A stretch of 64,000 bases of DNA from Botrytis cinerea B05.10. Taxonomy: Eukaryota; Ascomycota; Leotiomycetes; Helotiales; Sclerotiniaceae. The notes under the pieces were generated by a model. It did not search any database. It was given only the letters and a program-made list of their open reading frames with translations, and had not been told where the DNA came from. Within the stretch, counting starts at the first letter, position 1, and each line of letters begins with the position of its first letter. Where the stretch lies: positions 496,001 through 560,000 of the forward strand of contig NC_037320.1 in the NCBI RefSeq assembly GCF_000143535.2. The letters are read 5' to 3'. The translations under genes were made by a program, and so were the position numbers. Below are positions 11,064 through 22,055 of the stretch, piece after piece.

Positions 11064-11432
11064 TCACAGCTCTCCAACCTGCCCATCTTTACTCTTATCT
11101 CCATTTCCATCCTCACGACCGGAGTCAGCCAAACCACAACAATCTTTGTGGTCAGCACCTGTCTCTTGTAACTTCTTTTTAATCTTCTCCAGCCGCTCTT
11201 GAATCCCCTCCAACTCTGCAATGTGCCCGTCATTCTTTTCCTTATGCCGCTGAAGCTCTTCTTGTGTGGCTTCGATTTGTTTGTTTAATTCGAGTGCGTT
11301 CTGGTCGAAAGCCGCGCACGACTTTTTCTTCATTGAAATTTTCAGTAAATTCTCAAGCAAGTGTGAAAGAGATAGAATAGATGTGAAAATTAAACTTACG
11401 AAGCCATCTTCAAGCTCTAGAGATTCAGTCAT
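11064..11432 (-). CDS. Small coiled-coil protein, array member H
   Basis: Exon 1 (11432-11400, 11 codons, MTESLELEDGF) joins in phase 0 to exon 2 (11327-11064) over a 72-bp GTAAGT...GAAG intron, giving about 98 residues. Exon 2 begins KKSCAAFDQNALELNKQ and forms a clear coiled coil (IEATQEELQRHKEKNDGHIA; LEGIQERLEKIKKKLQE). It ends in a charged, Gly/Asp/Lys-rich tail with a CC pair (HKDCCGLADSGREDG). No known domain. The shortest first exon in the array, but the same plan and strand. Confidence 0.55.
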   Translation of the reverse strand: MTESLELEDGFVSLIFTSILSLSHLLENLLKISMKKKSCAAFDQNALELNKQIEATQEELQRHKEKNDGHIAELEGIQERLEKIKKKLQETGADHKDCCGLADSGREDGNGDKSKDGQVGEL

Positions 11433-12066
11433 TTTTTCTTGATCCGTAGAATCAAGACTGGTCTGAGTTATGGAACTATCCCTGGGGTAGTTTATGTAAA
11501 AAAAAAATTCGAAAGGTTCGTGGGATGGCTTCAGGGTAGTGAGAAAGAGAAGTGAATAATTGATGGATGGCAAGTGTCGTTCATCCATAAAAGCCGTAGA
11601 AAAAATACTATTGCTTGGAACATTTAACATTGTAGTGTGGATCTGACAATGATATTCACAAAGAATATCAGAGAAAAAGCAAACTTTGAGGTCTTTAATA
11701 TACATCTTGAGCTCCTAGTCTTCCAAACTTTTGCAAATCTTCTTCTGGAATATTATAACTACCTACCACCACATGTTTCCATCTATACTCCAAAGCTAAG
11801 AGTAGATACTGATCCATTAATGTGAGCTCTTTCTCCTATAAAGAGACAAGACGTTAAGACAACTATATTTTCAGACCACTAATAAGCCTTTTGCACTCTT
11901 TTCGGGCGGTCAATGCGGCGTACCTGGTTTCTAACCCTGGTCCAGTAATGTGGCACACGGCATTCGTGATATTTGCTGCATCAAAATCAGTGCGTATGAA
12001 TACAGGTCCTCATTTGTCGAAATCTAGTCCACTCAAGGTTCCATTTTCTATCAAGACGTCCAAAAT
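11433..12066. other. Intergenic, no gene seen
   Basis: About 630 bp between members H and I. It should contain the promoter of H. No supportable reading frame. Confidence 0.4.
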
Positions 12067-12869
12067 TTAGTGTTTGATCATATTCGTCTTGAATATGGAT
12101 TTTGTGACTTGAATTGGGCCATAAACTCCATGAATATTGGAAGAACATACAATTTGAAGATCAGGCTTGCGGCCAATATCTCCATCAGGTCGAGTCTCTA
12201 GACCCAACAATTCAGTCAAAATCATCTGCTTAGCTTTCTGAATTAGGTTTGCCTCATGTAATGCAAGCTCCTCGCGCAGTTCGCGCTTCTGGTTTTCCAT
12301 CAACATAGATTGATATAAAGCTAACTTGTCGTCCAACTTGCGTTCTTGGTCATTGCTTTTGATCATCTCCGACTTCAAGCTTTCTTTGAAATATTTCAAC
12401 TGCTTGTGAACTCGATCCTTAAGAAAGTCGCCGTGATGCTTGATTAAAAATTCATGACGCTTGATCGTGACCATATCAGCCTCTCGGAATGTCCTGAGGT
12501 CTGCAATCTCCGTCTGAAGAGTTTTAATCTCTATGGCTTGACTATCAAGTTGTTGTTCCCGATTCCACAAGCGGCTTTCCAGACTTTGTATTCTGCTTGT
12601 TTGAGATGAAAGCTTCTTTTCTTGCTCCACGCGTCTTGTCTTCGCTCCGACGTTGGCCATTTCGAGATTTTTGATGCGATTGAAAAGTGCGGGCTACACA
12701 ACAAACAAACAATAGATTAGTCATTTTCGCCGCCAAAATGATAGGCAGACAAGAATCTCAAAAGAAAACATACCGATACCTGTTGCCGATGAATCACAGT
12801 CACAGAATTTCCAGGTGCCATGGTAGCACCGAGAATTCCAGCTCTCTCCAGTTCCTGTTGAGCGTTCAT
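12067..12869 (-). CDS. Coiled-coil protein, array member I
   Basis: The largest member. Exon 1 (12869-12774, 32 codons, MNAQQELERAGILGATMAPG...) joins in phase 0 through a GTATGT...GTGTAG intron to exon 2 (12693-12067), giving about 240 residues. Residues roughly 45-190 form a long heptad helix (VEQEKKLSSQTSRIQSLESRL; IKTLQTEIADLRTFREAD; QERKLDDKLALYQSMLMENQ), followed by a short non-helical end (LQIVCSSNIHGVYG). There is no signal peptide or catalytic motif. A possible 5' UTR intron ends just before the ATG (CTTCCAG). Same strand and intron phase as the array; function unknown. Confidence 0.6.
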
Positions 12870-13250
12870 TGCAGCGGTGGTAGATCTGGAAGGGGTTAGA
12901 TATTTGAGTGTAAGATGGTCGATGATTTGGTATATGCTCTCATTTATGTACTTGAGTATATTGGCAGACAAGGAAATCGAGTTGATGCATGAAAGACTTA
13001 CATTAATCACACAGATTGAAACCCGGAGCATGAGAATTGAAATTGAAAGGTCAGTATAAGATGGAAGTTGTATGTTTTCGTGCAGAGAATGAAGACAAAT
13101 GAGACGAGATGAAATTATGATAATTGCAGAAGTGATTTGATGCGGGTTACACGAAACCCTTCTTGAAAAACCTTGAAGTGAGGAGAATTCAACCTCAGCT
13201 TAAATCGGAAGGATTACACAGAAGTCTCGCTTCTGATCGGCAGCTTCTGT

Positions 13251-13858
13251 CTATGCTGTTACCATCACGTGTCTAAAGTGATGTCGAAAGGGAAGGAACG
13301 ATTGTGTCCACCTTACCATCAAGAATGACTTCAAAACTTTTACCAGCTGCTCAAAAAATTCATACTTCACTCCAACCAAGATAACCAATGGCCAGGGAAG
13401 CATCAAAATTCCTTTAAACAAAAGAATCAACATCCACGTTAGATTTTCCAAAAATGAACATAATCCTGTCCTATCCCATCTTCTCGCCAACCCACCATTC
13501 AGCTCAAGAAAGAATTGTTCTTTTGGTAGATTATCCAAACTGGTGCTTTTCAAGCGGCGAATTAGAGGTATAAACACCGCCTAGTACTGAATTCCTACAA
13601 GAACACATTATTAGCTTCTAATGGCTATATTTTCAGAGCAAAGTCATCAAATGATCATTGTATCGCCTTCTTTTATGGAGATTGAAGTTTCAGCGCTCGT
13701 AATGCTATAACGGTCAGAATAGCTCTAGAAAAGGTAAATCAACACTCAAAGCGCCAGTCAAGGCACATCCGCTGGTCTCAACTGTAGCGTCGATGATATT
13801 TACAAACAAAATCAAGGTTTGAACAGTGATCTCAACCACGGCTATGGCTTACCGGGAT

Positions 13859-13912
<54 letters not shown>

Positions 13913-14014
13913 GATCCAAGCAATTACCAGCGACAGAGACACTGCAATGACCAAAATGATTCCACGTACAGCGTCAGTAACATATAGCTTATTTTCGGGA
14001 ACAAAAAACTTCAT
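13251..14014 (-). CDS. Possible small membrane protein
   Basis: A three-exon model starts at 14014 (MKFFVPENKLYVTDAVRGI, then a hydrophobic ILVIAVSLSL). It crosses an intron containing a (CT)n microsatellite, continues with ITVQTLILFVNIIDATVE, and ends in an exon (about 13580-13251) with hydrophobic MLILLFKGILMLPWPLVI. Splice sites GTAATT, GAG, GTTGAT and CTAG are usable but weak, so the boundaries are guesses. If real, it is a 2-3 pass membrane protein of unknown function. It may instead be a degraded gene or chance open frames. Confidence 0.3.
13858..13912. repeat. (GA)n dinucleotide microsatellite
   Basis: About 20 GA units with one GACA interruption. It would lie inside the first intron of the doubtful gene spanning 13251-14014. 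Confidence 0.9.
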
Positions 14015-14465
14015 GGTCACATTTTCGTAGCTTAGCGAAACGCCGTGGGCGGTGTCTTTGGGTCTTTCGTCCCGGTCCCCCCACCGTTAGAGTCCGCAGG
14101 ATTCCTTAGCAATGAAACTAGTCTACAACATCCACGTGATAATCAGCATCATTCGTTATTTTTTGGGCTATATGACTCAATCGGCACCATTCTCAGTGTG
14201 TTCTTTAGGGGTCCTGTCAATATCAGCTATATCCATCTTGCCACTAGGGTCAGAGACGGGCTTCCACGGCTCAATACTAGCGATCCAAAGATTACCCAAT
14301 GGATTACGACACCCACCATTAATTGACTTGAGAATCTGATAGACGTTCTAGCTAGCAATAGCCAGCCAAAGGAAAAGAAATAGGTACTCCAGGAATCATC
14401 CAACCTCATCCGATTCCGCAAGAATAGTGTTTTCAGTCTTCATAACCTGCTACTCCTATTGAACT
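14015..14465. other. Intergenic, no gene seen
   Basis: Several overlapping open frames of 60-90 codons, none with convincing composition. Probably the 5' flank of the doubtful membrane gene and the 3' flank of the histidine-phosphatase gene. Confidence 0.35.
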
Positions 14466-15327
14466 TCAAAGACATGAGCCATTTCTGCCGTCGAGTCTTT
14501 CGTAAATGTGAATATTCGAACTTCGCAATTGTTGTAACCACAAACTATTGGTTATAAGACGATTTTCCAAGGAGGAAGTAAGAGACATGTGAGAAACCCC
14601 TTTCATCGGATCGCTGACTGTCCCATCCTCGGTTAAGTAATGAAGGAAACCTCCGTGTGTTACTAAAACAACGTGTTGTGCTTCAATCCCATAGAGCCAT
14701 ACTCGGAGAGCAGCAGCTCGTGCTTGGATGGCTTCAGGATCAGGCGCATAGAAACCTTTCTGGAAAAAAACACAGTATCAGTCATATCAAACCATTTTGA
14801 ATTTGTAGAATCCTTCTGATGTCTTCCCAAGATTTTGATTTTCAAATGGTAGCAAGAATATTATGCCAACCTTCGAATTCCATTCATCCTTCACTAAACC
14901 AAAACCAATCTTCTCCGTGCCAAAGCTTAATCCCTCTTCCTTGAAAATTTCTGGAATCTCCACAGCCCTTAACACATATATTGAAACCCCTGTATCACAA
15001 GGCTTTGCGATAACTTCTTGAGCATTAGGTACTAGAAGATACGGATCCTCAAGTTGAGCGAGTGTATTGCTAAATGCAAAAAGGGTGATTTGAATGGCAC
15101 GGCGACGGGGCAATGAGAGAATGAGGTCAATCTTGTTATGATGTGGAAATGTTTTGCGGAGATTCCGACATTCTGTATGACCTCTGGGAGTCAAGATTGG
15201 ATCTGGAATATGGAATCGGTGCTGTCACGGGATCAGTATATGAAGTATCTATGGAGAGAGGAGCAAAACGAACCTTGATATTGTGCTCGGCCTTGGCGTG
15301 TCGAGAAATATAAAGAGTTGGTGGCAT
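14466..15327 (-). CDS. Histidine phosphatase family (phosphoglycerate-mutase-like) protein
   Basis: Exons 15327-15274, 15221-14871 and 14759-14466, all joined in phase 0, give about 265 residues. The catalytic RHG-type motif is at residues 8-14 (SRHAKAE, phosphorylated His10). LTPRGHTEC follows, as in the LTxxGxxQ element of the family, then SLPRRRAIQITLFAF (family SPLRRTxQT) and VTHGGFLHYLTED, carrying the second catalytic His. Fungal proteins of this type are small cytosolic phosphatases of mostly unknown substrate. The C-terminus is unclear: the annotated frame ends ERLDGRNGSCL, while another frame of the same DNA encodes YNNCEVRIFTF, which fits the family end better. A missed splice or a frameshift is possible. 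Confidence 0.8.
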
Positions 15328-16450
15328 TTTGCGGATGATGAATCATTGTAGGTCGTGTTAAGATTGTAATTGATGCTGTAAAAAGCAAGTAGGAATGATG
15401 GCCAGGAATAGTGTATCATGCACGAAGAAATCTACGCAGAGCGCATTTTTCACTTCACACCTGTCCTTTGATTGACAACAATTAAACCCTACCTACGTTA
15501 CAAGCTTCAACAGAGGTTTTGTCTGTTACTTAGAAGCTTCGTATGATCGGGGTCTGCTACCAACAACAACTAAGGTTACATATATCCTTGTATACATTTG
15601 CCCATTCTGACTGAACCCGAACTTTCGATAACGTTATGCATGATACAGCTTCGCTTGAAGGCGTACCAAAAGTATTTGCTCAGAGATATTTATCCAAAGG
15701 GAATCAATCTGGTGATTCATTTGAATACATCGAGTTAAAGGAGTCGGTATGTTCGAGAGAGGTACATGTGACGTGCAGCAAACGATGGTGGAAGATGTGG
15801 TGGGCACAGTCCACTTTACTGGTCTTACCACCCAAATCCCTTCTTCCTCATGATAATAATGCCTTTGCCCTTAGCGATGAACGTCTTCCATGAATAAGAT
15901 GGATAATTATCGAGTACATGTGTATCCCAAGATGTTCCTCTCCTCGATACTGTACGGACACTTGATCCTACATTTTACCAAGGCTATCCTAATCGTCTAG
16001 TTCCCACACGCAACACGAGATACGAGATGAAATGACTAGCATGTATGCGAGGCATGCGAGGTATGCATGCCCTATTCCAGGAAACACTTCTTTTATACTA
16101 TCAAAATGGCCAACCAATCCACCAAGATCTGTATCAGAAAGCTTGTTTCCAGTTGTTTTCATCAATTGAGAAGGACCTGCATAAATTGGACCTCCTCCTT
16201 CCCACAAATCTTACCAATTAGTTGGTGGGACCTTTGTGTCCCCTGTCGATATGACGTTATGCACATAGACAACGTTGACACCAAGATTTTACAACCGTGT
16301 GAGCTACGTCGGTTGGTTTGGAACGCGTATTGACACGACAGGTAAAAATATATCAGTTAAGTTGAATGCTTCTTATTTGTTGTCACAATTCCCTTATTAT
16401 CCTTTCCTTTCCCTCACTCTTTTTCCCGATCCAAAAGCATCAGGAGAACT
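15328..16450. other. Divergent intergenic region
   Basis: About 1.1 kb between the divergent histidine-phosphatase and transporter genes. It holds both promoters and some short direct repeats around 16040-16075 (GCATGCGAGG-like). No gene supported. Confidence 0.45.
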
Positions 16451-17900
16451 ATGGGAAGTTCGGACTCTGCCACCGAGGGAATTCTCCCTGTCTTCCTAGG
16501 AGCCCTTCAAGCTTCATTAACAGTCCTCTTAACAATAAGTTATGGAGTTATTGCATCGAGATTCAATTTGTTGAAGGAGTCTTCCGCAAGAGATATTTCG
16601 AAAACGGCTGTTAGGTTGTTTCTACCTGCGCTTTTAATCACAAATGTTGGAGAGGAATTGAAATGGGATACTGCATATAGATATATACCAGTATTAAGTG
16701 AGTTTTGCCCAACTTTCTGTCTGTGTACAAAGCTGATGATCATGAAGTATGGGCTCTGATATATATTTTATCGTCAATGGCATTGGGGATGCTTCTCAAA
16801 AAAGCTTTTAAATTTCCCGCTTGGTGTGTACCAGCCTGTAAGCTACCCTTCCCCCCTCTTTCATTTTCCCTATTTATCAACCCACTAACTATTTACCAGT
16901 ATGCTTCAATAACACTACCGCGCTTCCCCTGCTCTTGATTCAGGCTCTCGACACAGCTGGTATCTTCACCAACCTAACCATGTCCGACTCCGACACATCC
17001 TCCGCAGCCCTCAGCCGCGCAAAATCCTATTTCCTCGTCTCGTCCATGGTAGGAAATAGTCTTACCTTCACCCTCGGTCCCAGAATTCTAGATGACGAAG
17101 AAGTACCTGACGAGCCCGACGAAGACTCAAAACCAAGGTATACACACAGTCCAACTGAAAGCGACGAGGAATATGCCCATCCCACCAACTCCGCCGGACG
17201 AACCGCACAAGAAGAAGAAGAATACACAAACGAAACATCCACTCTTCTTCCCCGCACTGTTGCCCAAGGCAGAAACACTATCGCCAAAAAATCAAAGCAA
17301 CAATGGAAGAAAATCCCTCGCAAGATTCGAAATGTGATGTCAACTCTTTATAGTTTCATCAATGCGCCTCTCCTCGGCGCTCTTGTCGGTGCTATCCTAG
17401 GCCTCACCCCACCTCTCCACCGCGTATTTTTCGCTCCCCCCTCATCCGGCGGTATCTTCAAAGCCTGGCTCACCACCTCCCTCAAAAACATCGGCGAGCT
17501 ATTCGCCGCCCTCCAACTCGTCGTCGTAGGCGCCAAACTTTCCTCTTCCCTCATACGCATGAAGAAAGGTGAAGCCAGCGGCAAAGTCCCCTCACTCGTC
17601 GTCATCACCATCTGCTTCATCCGATTCATCTTATGGCCCATCATCAGCATCGGAGTTATCTATCTCATTGCTTCCCACACAGGATGGTTGGATAACGATC
17701 CCATATTATGGTTTGTGTTGATGTTGATGCCGACAGGACCACCGGCTACAAAACTCACAGCGCTGGCGGATGTGAGTGGTGCGGACGAGGAAGAAAAGAT
17801 GGCGATTGCAAAGTTTATAACTGTGTCGTATGCGGTCAGTCCGTTGATTTGTTTTGCGGTCGTAGGGAGTTTGAAGGCGTCTTTGGCGATTAAGGGGTGA
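16451..17900 (+). CDS. Auxin efflux carrier family transporter (ECM3-like)
   Basis: Exons 16451-16697, 16748-16837 and 16900-17900 are joined at phase-1 introns, giving about 445 residues. The start lies at MGSSDSATEGILPVFLGALQ, typical of fungal members. About five hydrophobic segments precede residue 155 (LQASLTVLLTISYGVIAS; WALIYILSSMALGML; FNNTTALPLLLIQ). A long acidic, hydrophilic central loop follows (DDEEVPDEPDEDSK; QEEEEYTNE), then five more segments (LLGALVGAILGL; LWPIISIGVIYLIA; LWFVLMLMPTGPPATKL). This layout and the GPPA-TKL element match the Mem_trans (AEC) family. Yeast relatives (ECM3, YNL095C) sit in internal membranes, and their substrates are poorly defined. Divergent from the upstream histidine-phosphatase gene. 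Confidence 0.88.
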
Positions 17901-18561
17901 GAAGCGAGGAGGCACAATGGTGGGTGCTTTTCGTGTTGGATAAGATTAGATAGGGAAGTGATGTACAATACGAGGTGGAGTTAATTCGGATACATCGTCG
18001 ACGTTGCAAAATATTGGATATACCTTGAGATTTTTTCGATAGATACAGAATTGAAATAAGACAAGTTAAAAGTCTGTTCACACAACAATGACCACCCCCT
18101 CACCAACACTTAAACCCAAAGTTCTGGTCCTTTATCCCCTCGCGATTTGCATGCACGATCATTTCATATTAAAGGTGTATGTATATAATATTGGTCCTTA
18201 CTATTCCCATGCAAGAATTGCGATTTGACGTATTCTCCAATTACAACTCCCATTTGGCATCATTTGTACCGGTAGCTCAAGAAACCCCCGAGCGCTGCTT
18301 GAAATTTGCATCCATATTCCAACAACTCTCACATCCCAATTTGAATTCGATGATGAATAAATAAAAGTATTTTGTTATGCAACATTATATTGAGTACATT
18401 GGATACTAGTAAAGCATCCAGGTATCTATAGACTATGGATCACTTTTTAACACAACGCCGGGACTCCTACAATGCACTCGTTCTATACATCCGTGCACCT
18501 ATCTGTCTTCAAATCCCCATTCCCTTCCCCATTTTCATCCACTTATTTCCATCTCGCATGC
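17901..18561. other. Convergent 3' intergenic region
   Basis: Downstream of both the transporter and PUF6. No gene seen; it contains the polyadenylation regions of both. Confidence 0.45.
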
Positions 18562-20765
18562 TCAGATCATGCTCAAAATCAAGCTCGATCCCATATTACC
18601 CACCGTCTTCTCCTTTCCGCCCTTTGCCTTCTTTGCAGCACCCTTTCCACTGGCTTTCTTTTCCTTCTCCTTTGCCTCAATCTCTTCCCTCTTACTCTTC
18701 TGTTCCGCCGTCTCCTCCTTTGCTGCCTTCTCCAACTTCTTCTTATTCTTAATCAAAACTTTCTTAACTTCGTCTTTCTCTCCAAAAGATTCGGATTCTA
18801 ATAATGCAACTACGACGAAAGAACTGGATCCGGTTGCCCATTCAACAATGAAATCCTTGATATGGGGATACAAGATATCCGCAAAGTTCAATGCTGGTAC
18901 GATTGACACAACGGACTTGGTAGCTGGGTCGTAGCGACCGCCTGCAATAAGAGCTTTAATCATCTTTCCTCCATAAGGTGTGCTTGCAATATGGGAAGGT
19001 GGTTCTGTACTCATTGCGCCTTCCTCGACAGGAGGTTGAATATATGTTGGGTCTCCGGATACAGCTTCGGCGAGTGCTTCAAGAGCTGCTGATTTATCTC
19101 CTTCGGCGCCGAAAAGAACCTCGGTTACGAATTGACAGCCGAAAGATGTGGCGATGAGTTCTCTAGCGGCAGAGGCGATAGCCTTGAGGAGGTAGGGGGA
19201 GAGAGACTTGACTAATTCTTGGCGACGAATTTCTGGGTCCTTTTTGGAGGTAGTAGTTTTGATTGTGTCAACTTCAGCGAGGATTTCGAGATCGGAGTTA
19301 TGACTTGCTGGGAATAGGGATTTTGAGCGACCTTGGAAAAGGTAGAGAAGTGTAGTACGGGCGTTGAGATCATTGGCGGAGAATGCAATGTTCTCGACTT
19401 GCTTCTCTTCATCTTTGCTAAGCAATTCCGGGAAAATAGACTTCGCAGTCAAGACGGTATCATCAATGACTTCGTATGCGGTGAGGATGATAATGTGACC
19501 ATTTGGATCTCCTGCCATGAGTTGTAATGTATCCTTGTACATCTTAAGGATATGTTTACGATCCTTGGCACCTCCATATGCTAAGGCAAGACAAACAACT
19601 CTTGCTCCGGACTTAGTGAATGCCAAGTTCTTCATCAAATCACCTTCCTCGTCTCCCTTCAATAACTCGATAAAGTCGGTGATCTCCTCAGTACCTGGCT
19701 TAGCATTGAGGAAATATTGCAGCATAGCATCGTGAAGAAGAGTGAAACCGTTAGTCTTCTTCTGTAGGAGATGGTTGATCATTTCTTGTAGGTATCGCAT
19801 GATAGGTGCTCGCTTTCCAGGTTCAGCAGCCAAGATCTCTGAGAGCTCTCCAGTCAAGAATTTAGAGGTATCTCTCTCCATAACGGCGAATTCAGCGCCG
19901 TACCATTCTCGAAGAATAATAGCTCTCTGTTGCTTGGTAGCTACTCCACGATAGATATCATCGAGGATCCATCCAGCTTCAGGGTGCTTGATAAGTCGAC
20001 GGACGTGTCCATAAAACTCAGGAACAATAAGATCTCTAATTTCATCATCTCCTTGAACCAACAATTTTCCGATCAAGAACTTTGCATATCTACTCTCGGC
20101 TAATTGACGATATGTTCCAGCAAGCTCCTTTGCGATCAATCGTTTTTGCTCTGGGTTTGAATATTTGATTGCGGTTTGGACAACTCTTACACTGTCATGT
20201 TTAAGAACAAAGTCCTTGATTCTGCCAGTGATGAGCTCGAAAAGCTCCTCGACCAATTGTTTTCTCTCCTCTTTTGGGACATGCGACTTTCGGCGTAAAC
20301 GTTCCCAAATCTTCTTTGTGCGTGCCAATTGATCTGCTAATGGTTTTGCGGCCTTTCTCTCATTTGCCAATTGCTTTTGTTTCGCGTGTGCTTCTTTCGA
20401 TGATTGACCTGGAATGTGTAAGTATGAAAACCATCTAATATAAAGCTAGGAGTGAGCTCACTGTTTGCGGCAACAGCCTTGACTCTGTCTGGATGTAGGC
20501 CTTCAATGTCTTTCATTTCCGTATCCCCATCCTCGCTATCTGCCGAAGCAGAGTCCAAATCAGCTCCTCCATCATCAGATTCTGAATCCTCTTCACTCTC
20601 AGATTCGACCTTCTTCACAGGCTTAGACTTAGATTTTGAGTCTTTTCCCTTTTTCCCCGAATCGATTTTTGCCTTTTTATTTTCCTTCACGTGAACATCT
20701 TTCGCAGGTGCCGACTTTCTCTTCATACCTGTCACCATTGTCTTCGATGTTGTTACTGGAGCCAT
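18562..20765 (-). CDS. PUF6: Pumilio-family ribosome-biogenesis protein Puf6
   Basis: Exons 20765-20462 and 20408-18562 with a GTGAGC...TTCCAG intron in phase 1 give about 716 residues. The first 100 residues are Lys-rich then strongly acidic (ESESEEDSESDDGG), typical of nucleolar proteins. Pumilio-type helical repeats follow (VVQTAIKYSNPEQKRLIAKEL; YAKFLIGKLLVQGDD; HPEAGWILDDIYRG). A CPL domain lies at about 470-640 (KDPEIRRQELVKSLSPYLLK; STPYGGKMIKALI), and a Lys/Glu-rich tail ends the protein. In yeast Puf6 binds RNA, assists 60S subunit assembly and represses ASH1 mRNA. The gene shares a divergent promoter of about 200 bp with the GIR2-like gene. Confidence 0.9.
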
Positions 20766-20963
20766 TTTGGTACAATTGTTGATTTTATTTCCACGGATGG
20801 GCTGCCTCGTGGTTTACTTGGGGAACTTTTTTTTGTCTGATAAAAGATAAACTTTTTCAAATCGGCGCTAAGCTAATCTTGGGTAGCATAACTTTAACCC
20901 ACCACCCCACGAAATACATCGAAGGCTTTTGTTGAAAGGGAAATAATAAAGCAATTGTTCAAG
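20766..20963. promoter_or_regulatory. Short divergent promoter, PUF6 and GIR2-like gene
   Basis: Only 198 bp separate the two start codons, so both promoters must lie here or overlap the 5' exons. Both products are linked to ribosomes or translation, so co-expression is plausible. That is inference; no specific operator was identified. Confidence 0.6.
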
Positions 20964-21747
20964 ATGGGAAGAGAAGACCAAGTTGAGGAGAGGGAGGTTC
21001 TCGATAGTATTTTCCCAGAGGAAATTCATGGTATGTTTGTTCTGGCGACAAGTTTCAGCGCCGAGTTCCAAGTTCTGGGCCTCCCCGCCGTCACCTCTCC
21101 TAACACTCTTCACAGATATATCAGAGACGGAATATCGAGTGTCGATTCTACTCGACGTGGCAAACCAAGATGGCGACGAATCAGAACCTCCGACGATGCT
21201 TTTACAAGTCAAATACCCAGAAGAATATCCCGAAGAACCACCTATCCTAGACCTACTCCCAACTCCTAATGCGCCTATTCATCCATTTTTCAGTGTCGCA
21301 AATGATAAACAAATCCTTCTTGATGGGCTGGCCGAGACGATTGAGGAGAATATGGGAATGGCTATGATATTCACATTAGTCTCTACATTGAAAGAAAACG
21401 CAGAGCAACTTATTGCGCAAAGGCAGGAAGCAAAGGAAAAAGAACAAGAGCAGAAGTTGTTGGCGGTAGAGGCTGAAGAAAATAAGAAGTTCCATGGTGA
21501 GCCCGTCACGAGAGAGTCATTTATGAAGTGGAGAGAGGGGTTCCAAAAGGAGATGGAGGAAATCAAGGTCAAGGAAGAAGCAGAGGAAGAAGCGGCAGAG
21601 AAAAAGAAGAATAAGGGGAAGGAAGCTGTCATTGCGCTTACTGGAAGACAACTTTGGGAGAGAGGTATGGTTGGAAAGGTTGAGGAGGATGAGGACTATG
21701 ATGATGTACCTATTGAAGGTGTGGATAAGTTGAAGGTTGAAGCATGA
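20964..21747 (+). CDS. RWD-domain protein, Gir2/RWDD1-like
   Basis: Exons 20964-21030 and 21116-21747 (GTATGT...TCACAG, phase 1) give about 232 residues. The N-terminal 105 residues form an RWD domain (EEREVLDSIFPEE; VKYPEEYPEEPPIL; MAMIFTLVSTLKE). A charged helix follows (QRQEAKEKEQEQKL), then GEPVTRESFMKWREGFQKEM, which matches the DFRP C-terminal element, and an acidic end. In yeast Gir2 binds the GTPase Rbg2 and the Gcn2 activator Gcn1 on translating ribosomes. The gene is divergent from PUF6 and convergent with the ACL4-like gene. Confidence 0.85.
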
Positions 21748-22055
21748 TTATATAGATACATATTATTCCCAGGTATGGAGTTGCATTGCTGGCGTTGGTT
21801 TGGGGCAATCTACAAAGAGATTTTGTCCATAAAAGTAAATACAGCACGGAATGAAGTGAGAAGAGGACTAAAACATGTCCAAACTCGCCGTTTGTATTGG
21901 ATACACAATGATCATTGGCATAAGTCTTTTCATTATCTATCATTCATCGCAGAACAGTTCATTCGTTGCGCGCTCGCCCTATACAAACGCCGTGATATAC
22001 TTCCATATTCCTTTGGAATCAAACACTTTTCGACCCTTGTACCCAGATATCTATT

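Noticed and set aside
16035..16078. Short GCATGCGAGG repeats in the divergent promoter before the transporter
   Set aside because: Only two imperfect copies; too little to call a regulatory element.
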